A program made the translations under genes and the position numbers. This document shows, piece after piece, positions 57,751 through 64,000 of a stretch of DNA of 64,000 nt (position 1 is the stretch's first letter; each line of letters begins with the position of its first letter). Under the pieces are notes generated by a model. It had not been told where the DNA came from, ran no database searches, and worked only from the letters and a program-made list of their open reading frames with translations. The stretch comes from Amorphochlora amoebiformis (lineage: Eukaryota > Cercozoa > Chlorarachniophyceae), in NCBI GenBank assembly GCA_054601695.1, contig BAAHQB010000056.1, positions 744,001 to 808,000 on the forward strand. Direction: 5' to 3'.

Positions 57751-58008
57751 CATAATGTGTGTTGGGTAATGAACAATCCACATCTATAACCCATACGCAC
57801 CCAAGCAAGACAGTGGTATACAAAATGAAAGAGAGCCCGAGTGAAAAATAACACACACACATACACAGAGAGAGAAAGCCAATAAGAAAGACCGACAGAA
57901 ACACACAGAAGATAACAAAAAAGCCACACATCAAGCCGACTTGTAATGCAAGACTTTCCCGGTATCCAACTCACATACCCTAAACCTTACTTTCTCATCT
58001 GCCGCCAT
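54347..58008 (-). CDS. RanBP2-type zinc-finger protein with Lys-rich tail (gene I), 7 exons
   Basis: Probable nuclear RNA-binding protein of 274 residues. Exons on minus, all in phase: 58008-57979, 57248-57162, 56902-56825, 56193-56140, 55777-55650, 55414-55249, 54628-54347 (TAG). Two zinc fingers: a first with RDWNCQHCPAKNFG and, after an insert, NTHCFKCKAPRP; a second, textbook finger from GDWVCPDPTC to CEKCG with W-x-C-x4-C-x10-C-x2-C spacing. Known: this finger type binds single-stranded RNA or ubiquitin. The tail contains a long Lys/Arg block (nuclear localisation-like), a Ser/Gly patch and a basic helix LSIQELRRQRLDREKAERR. The N-terminal exon (MAADEKVRFR) is the weakest call; an alternative reading continues past its donor. 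Neighbour J, same strand, is a splicing-type CIR-domain protein, so a joint role in RNA processing is possible but inferred. Confidence 0.75.
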
Positions 58009-58548
58009 TCTCTTCCCTTCCAACATCCTTCCCCCTTCCCGCCGAGTGTACCACGGGTGGGCCGCCTTGTGTCCCGCCTCCGCGAAGAATATTTGTGGGT
58101 GGATCTGCGGAAAGTTTCAGGCTTAGCTCTGAGGGTGAGAAGTCATTATATGGTGCCGAACTTCCAAGATGTGGACAGGGAGTACTAGGCATGGGATGGG
58201 TATGTGACTATGTGAATGGGATTTGGTGGGTAGAGGAGAGGTGTCTTGGGGATAGAGAGGTCGAGAGAGGTGTCTTGGGATAGAGAGGTCGAGAGAGATG
58301 AGGGTTGAAAGAGGTTGAAGACATCGACAGAAGTATCGAGAGGTAGAGGAAAAAGGTCGATTACAGGGAGGTCAAGAAGAGAGGAAAGAAATTCAAGAGG
58401 AGAGTCTGGAGGAAAATTCGAGATGTCAAGAGGTCGAGAGAGGGATGGAGAGAGCAAAGACGGAGAGAGGGGGGATGAAGAGGGATACAGGGGGATCCAA
58501 AGTGAGCAATCGAGATGGGATCTCGAGAGATAGTTGGTTGAGAAGTGT
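58009..58548. other. Intergenic region J-I with purine-rich tract
   Basis: 540 bp between the stop of J and the start of I (both minus). 58215-58540 on plus is G/A-rich (GAGAGG, GGTCGAGAG repeats, with AGAGAGGTCGAGAGAG-type units twice near 58255 and 58282), so the upstream side of gene I is a C/T-rich strand. The part next to the ATG (58009-58150) is mixed and GC-richer, a likely promoter. Plus-strand frames here are without motif. Confidence 0.45.
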
Positions 58549-58899
58549 CTAGAGAGGGGTCCAGAGTTTCAGGATTCTTCGTATTACTCGTCGTAAGGCT
58601 TTGAGGTCCTCTTCTTTCTTCAAAAGCTCGTGCATTTCATTTTTACCCTGGGATATGTGTACGTGAGACTCGCGCATGATGCGATACATTTAACATGATA
58701 CATGTTAAAACGCGCGTATATAAAATAAAAATGGGAGATAACTTTTTGCAATAACTGAATACGTTCATACTCTTTAGCTGATGCACATCTTACACATACT
58801 CTTAAGCATGTTTATTATACACATTATCGACATATATATATATATATGTATATATATATGTGTGTGTGTGTATGTATGTATATTTATTATTTTAATATA

Positions 58900-58986
<87 letters not shown>

Positions 58987-59032
58987 ACAACATTCATTTC
59001 ACATATGTATATTATATATGTATGTTTTCATA

Positions 59033-59104
<72 letters not shown>

Positions 59105-59106
59105 CA

Positions 59107-59142
<36 letters not shown>

Positions 59143-59192
59143 ATATAATACATATATATATATATATATATATATGTATATGTATATATATA

Positions 59193-59223
<31 letters not shown>

Positions 59224-60200
59224 TGTTTATATATATAATATATATATAATGTCAAACGAATAGTATATACTTTGCATATATAATATACCTTGGCCTTTTT
59301 GCGCTGTTGTTCTTTCAACTTAGCGACGTCGTCCACAAACAAGTCAACGTGTCGTTCTATTGGGATTATGTACGTGTTCGTGTTGGGTTGGGTTTAGGCA
59401 AGGAATGGGTTTGGTGGGGTTTAGCAAGAAATCGGGGGTCGGGGTTATTTCGAGGTGTAGGACAGTTTTCACCAGCGTTTAGTCAAGTATATGATGTGGC
59501 AAGGTTCGTATTAGGGCTTCCATATCAAGTTTAAGGCGGGTAGAATTAGGAAAGCAACACACGTTGTTGTGCCTCAGTCTTTTCCTTTTCCATTTTTCTC
59601 TCCTCGGACTTGCGCGATGGACCAACGGATTCATCTTGCTCTTCGGAGATGATGAATTTGATTCCTGTGGAGATGGTGCTGCCCCGTGATGATCTTTTGC
59701 CGACGCTCCGAGGAGGTGAGCCTGTATACAACGCGAAACTATCGATACGCATTCGTCATATCTGGACCAATTTCGCTTACTCTGTCGCAGGGATGTTTCC
59801 TCTTGTTCAGCCTGTGCGCTCTCGGATTGCAGAAAGTCCTGTGGGATGCCCGTCCTTCCTTGTGCACGTGTGCGTAAGACCTACAGTTTTTACGTCAGTG
59901 ATGCTCTATCCACATGCTAAATTACAACATTGCTCACCTTGAGTCGCTCTTGAGACTCTTCCTTTTCTTTCTGGCGCTTTTTTTCCTCCTCCTCTTTGGC
60001 GAATTTCTCCTCATCCTCCCTCACCTGGGATTGAGTTTCGAGGTCAGCCCTGAAATTTTCCCGATTCCACACCCCCGCGCCATCCAAACATCCCAAAACT
60101 CGAATCCACCACTTGCTTATCCTACCTTCTTTCTTTGTCTTTTTCCATATACATTCCAGCTCTTGTGATGGAGAATATTCAGCCCTCCATGGCCACCCAT
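58549..60200 (-). CDS. LENG1: LENG1-like protein with CIR N-terminal domain (gene J), 6 exons
   Basis: Exons on minus: 60200-60126, 60024-59938, 59838-59781, 59721-59563, 59356-59289, 58647-58549 (TAG); all in phase, 181 residues. The start [18 protein letters not shown] matches the N-terminal CIR/LENG1 signature (GGLNIL, KSW, then V-R-x-D-E), continued in exon 2 by [16 protein letters not shown]. After this comes a Glu/Lys/Gln-rich helix, a Ser/Pro-rich linker, another coiled coil ([13 protein letters not shown]) and a basic C-terminus ([18 protein letters not shown]). Known: proteins with this domain (CIR1, CWC25, LENG1) are nuclear and several associate with the spliceosome; LENG1 itself is poorly characterised. 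The ATG shares a 146 bp upstream region with gene K. Length is close to short family members. The in-frame GTG start further upstream was rejected because the ATG frame restores the domain. Confidence 0.8.
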
Positions 60201-60346
60201 CTCCGCTCGTCACCTTACTCGGAGAAAGTCACGTTGGAGAAGACACGTGCCGGAAGCATATTGTCACGTTGAAACGTCACGTTATCTAAGTGTTACTCAG
60301 CTATGTCCCGCCGTTGTCCCGAAAACCACAGGAATAACGCCCGAGA
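60201..60346. promoter_or_regulatory. Bidirectional promoter region J|K
   Basis: Only 146 bp between ATGs of J (minus, 60200) and K (plus, 60347). Contains GTCACGTT three times (60229, 60263, 60276) and CACGTG at 60244, within 55 bp. This is a dense ACGT-core cluster resembling bZIP/CRE-type or bHLH sites. TA-free and moderately GC-rich. No TATA box. Confidence 0.65.
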
Positions 60347-60676
60347 ATGTACACAAAGATGACCTCGCGAACAGACCGGGGCCTTTTAGGGGCCTCGGGG
60401 CAGAGTGTAAACCCCCCAGCAACGGAGAGAAGAGGGAAGGGGGGGGAGGGCGGTGTGCAAGGGAAGGATAACCCTTTGGTACAGCAGTCATTAAGGGCTA
60501 CGGGGCTGCTTCATAGGACAACGACGAAAAGGGTGTGTGAGTGATGTGTGTGTGTGTGTGTGTGAATATACTTCTGTGGATCCCTACAATCTCTTTCAAA
60601 CCTCATCTCTATCTCGACCACTTTATCCCAAAACAACCCTCCTACCCACCCCACTCAGATAATCATGTATACTGCG

Positions 60677-60743
<67 letters not shown>

Positions 60744-61461
60744 CATACTGTTTAGGAGAGGGAGATACAGTCTCACATCGAAGCCATGGATTCACACACG
60801 CGAAAGGTATCCCATTGATTTCCCAGGACGACTTCAAATGAGATTAGAAATTGAACGGCCCGAGGAAACGAGAAAGAGAGTGAGAGAGATGGAATGAAGG
60901 AGAAGGGAAGCAACAAGAGTGGAGAGGGACACGAGAGTTGAGAAGGAAAGAGGGAGAGAGGAAAAGGGAGAGAGGAAAAGAGAGAGAGGAAGGGAATACG
61001 GAAAATGAGACAGAGAGCGGGATAGGAGAGCGAAGTCGAAGGAAGGGAGGGAAGAAGGAAAAAGGAAGATTGTGAAATATCGAGGGGAGAGAGGGGAAAA
61101 GAGAGAGGAAGAGAGAATGAGAGAGAGAGAGAGAGAGATGAAATGCAGCATAGCATTCGCTTTAAATGTGTATCTGGTATTGCTTAAGGAGGGGGTTCAT
61201 ACATACATACGTGTATATATATATATATATATATATATTTAAATATACAAATGCATGTCTTTTATATTATATATATTATAGGAGGTTAATCGTCTTCTCG
61301 ATGACCGTAAGCGAAGACTTATCGAAATCGACCGATTAAATAACAGATTGCGGTATGTTACATATCCTTCTTGAAAATTATCTATATATATATGTATGTA
61401 TGTATAGCAATATTATATAGGTATATAGATACATACTTGTATATTTATACGTATATTTATC

Positions 61462-61496
<35 letters not shown>

Positions 61497-61539
61497 CATA
61501 TATATATATATATATATAGTAATTCCTTACTAGTTTATT

Positions 61540-61589
<50 letters not shown>

Positions 61590-61828
61590 CACACACACAC
61601 ACACATGTACACACACGTATGTAATCATCAATAGAACCTGTACACAAATATACTTAAAAAACATATACACACATGTGCGTATATAAATAGTATGTATGTT
61701 TATACATGTATTTTATTATTTCCACATGAACATATAATTATACGATGTACCACACAACATTCACACACTTTTATATATATATATATATATATTATTTATT
61801 AAAATATATGTATATATATATATATATG

Positions 61829-61873
<45 letters not shown>

Positions 61874-61909
61874 TATATACATATATAAATTTATATAATA
61901 TATATATGA

Positions 61910-61964
<55 letters not shown>

Positions 61965-62051
61965 TACATTCTTCTAAGTAGAAGTATGGTTGTTGTACAT
62001 ATATACGCGTATATAGATACGCGTACATATATATATATATATATATATATA

Positions 62052-62087
<36 letters not shown>

Positions 62088-62127
62088 ACACATACATGTA
62101 CACGTATATATATATATATATATATAA

Positions 62128-62168
<41 letters not shown>

Positions 62169-62382
62169 TATATAAACATAAAGCTGTCCTTAATGTTAAC
62201 AGTGAGCAATAGAAATAACACGCAACATATATATACATATATATATATATATATGCATATATATATATATATATAATATATATATGTATATATATATATT
62301 GGTATAGAGCTGCCCTAGATGCCAATCGTGAGCAGCAAAAACAGCATGCCAACGAGATCTCTCAAGCTGTCTCTGCGGTAGG

Positions 62383-62413
<31 letters not shown>

Positions 62414-62676
62414 CATTATATAAGGTGAGAAAGGAGTATGAGCCTAAGGTGAACGGTCTCCGTAAGCAGAATACGCAAATGGAGAAAGAATTGGAGGTAA
62501 TATATATATATATATATATATATACCACATACACATATATGTATATACATACATATATAAATAATATATGTATACCTATAATATAAATATATATATATAT
62601 ATATATATATCATAGGATTTAAAAGACTTTAAGGCTAAAAAACACGCGGTTTCGGCAGAGTTAGCGGAAACAAAGG

Positions 62677-62731
<55 letters not shown>

Positions 62732-62853
62732 TATACATGTATATATATATATATATATGTATACATATATACATATATATAATATATATATTTATATATA
62801 TATATATATATATTAATAACACGTACACATGCATACATATGCACACATACACG

Positions 62854-62903
<50 letters not shown>

Positions 62904-62907
62904 CACA

Positions 62908-62947
<40 letters not shown>

Positions 62948-63174
62948 CCTCCATCCGATCTATTAAGCTTCGGCATCTAGAGGAGATTAAGGCTATCGAT
63001 CGAAAACACTCATTGGTAACATATATATATATATATATATATTATATATGATATATATAAAAATATATATATATATATATATATATATAAACATACACAC
63101 AGATATGAGCATACATATATAATATATACAAATATATATATACATATACACATATATATATATATATGTATATA

Positions 63175-63244
<70 letters not shown>

Positions 63245-63468
63245 GTGTGAGTGTGTGTGTGTAAAAATGCGTGTGCACACACTATGTCCAGCCGTATTCA
63301 CATGTTAAAAAATATTCACATATACATGTACACATAGACTATGCTTCTGTTAATACACGCAATATATATGTATACGAATGTATTCATATATGTATATATA
63401 TATATATGCAGATACATTTATATCTATTTGATATGAAGTTATACTATATATATATATATTATATGTAT

Positions 63469-63512
<44 letters not shown>

Positions 63513-63571
63513 TATAGATGAAAGAAGACATGATGAAGGACGTTGAGCTTAGGATCAAGATAATTAAGTGA
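60347..63571 (+). CDS. Coiled-coil protein resembling DUF4515/BBOF1 basal-body proteins (gene K)
   Basis: Eight exons in phase: 60347-60406, 60756-60806, 61282-61352, 62308-62377, 62425-62496, 62616-62675, 62947-63015, 63518-63571; 168 residues if the TGA at 63569 is used. The first exon ([18 protein letters not shown]) is less certain. The rest is a nearly continuous helix with heptad pattern: [72 protein letters not shown]. The [12 protein letters not shown] then R-H-x-E-E and A-I-D-R-K order resembles the DUF4515 family (BBOF1 and relatives, cilia/basal-body proteins). These are longer, and AA/GTGAAC at 63567 could be a donor, so the gene may continue past the window. Function as a flagellar component is inferred from this resemblance only. 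Confidence 0.6.
60860..61142. repeat. GA-rich tract in an intron of gene K
   Basis: About 280 bp of GAGA/GGGAGAGAGGAAAAG-type purine sequence on the coding strand between exons 60756-60806 and 61282-61352. Unlike the gene B tract, it is purine rather than pyrimidine on the transcript strand. Confidence 0.85.
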
Positions 63572-63617
<46 letters not shown>

Positions 63618-63816
63618 GTGTGTGTATATATATATTGATATATATCTATATATATATATATATATACATCGATGTATATATATATATATTGATGTATGTA
63701 TATAGTCTAGGTTAGGTTAGGTTAGGTTAGTATATATATAAATGTTATATAGTATTTATATATATATATATATATATATGTATATGCATATACATATGTA
63801 TTTATATACATAATAT

Positions 63817-63861
<45 letters not shown>

Positions 63862-64000
63862 ATTATGTATACGACATACAAACATGTGTAGCGTTGACCT
63901 CAGGGTTCGCTAGGGTTTGACTTATGGTTTGCATTAGCTGTATGTTAGGGTTAGCGCTTACGTTTTAGTTACAGGGTTAGGGTTAGCATTAGGGTTAGGG
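63572..64000. repeat. Right edge: TA tracts, TTAGG pentamers and TTAGGG-like units
   Basis: After (TA)n, four tandem GTTAG pentamer units occur at about 63709-63730, then more TA, then GGGTTAGGG-like units from 63945 to the window end, oriented as TTAGGG on plus. No gene seen. Whether this continues as an array outside the window is unknown. Confidence 0.75.

Overview
This is a window of a nuclear eukaryotic genome, most likely a flagellated alga with a secondary plastid. I lean towards a photosynthetic stramenopile, but that is inference. The grounds are: genes cut into many short phase-matched exons; a predicted plastid thylakoid-lumen protein with a three-part leader (gene B); Pro/Thr-rich secreted proteins of the kind common in ochrophytes (gene A); a coiled-coil protein resembling basal-body proteins (gene K); and degenerate TTAGGG-type repeats. 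More than half of the window is (TA)n microsatellite with some (CA)n and (GA)n. Nearly all the very long Y-I-Y-I open frames are translations of (TA)n and were ignored.

I built genes by hand from short non-repetitive islands, requiring GT-AG borders and matching splice phase. Layout: gene O (EF-hand protein, -, 3185 to beyond the left edge); N (unknown, +, 3835-4506); A (secreted Cys-rich/Pro-Thr-rich protein, 16 exons, +, 4693-12992); B (lumen protein, 9 exons, -, 19451-13507); C/D (coiled-coil membrane protein, possibly two genes, +, 19727-25871); E (EDR2 C-terminal domain protein, about 23 exons, -, about 40969-27789); G (unknown, 8 exons, -, 44365-42650); H (TMEM115-like Golgi membrane protein, 14 exons, +, 44611-53852); I (RanBP2-type zinc-finger protein, 7 exons, -, 58008-54347); J (LENG1-like CIR N-terminal domain protein, 6 exons, -, 60200-58549); K (coiled-coil protein, +, 60347 to about 63571 or beyond).

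Genes are arranged as head-to-head pairs with short shared upstream regions: O|N 649 bp, B|C 275 bp, G|H 245 bp, J|K 146 bp. Three of these contain ACGT-core motifs, and GTCACGTT recurs exactly in two. B|C, G|H and J|K look like compact bidirectional promoters, in contrast to the bloated introns.

The most unusual features are in the introns. First, TTAGGG-like arrays sit inside introns of O, B and D; in B they form a TTAGGG-to-CCCTAA head-to-head array like a fused chromosome end. Second, introns repeatedly contain damaged copies of the edge of a neighbouring exon, separated by (TA)n; I count at least eight loci, the strongest being exon 6 of gene B. I read this as segmental duplication mediated by TA tracts, steadily lengthening introns. 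All models are manual; exon borders inside TA repeats and some termini remain uncertain as noted.
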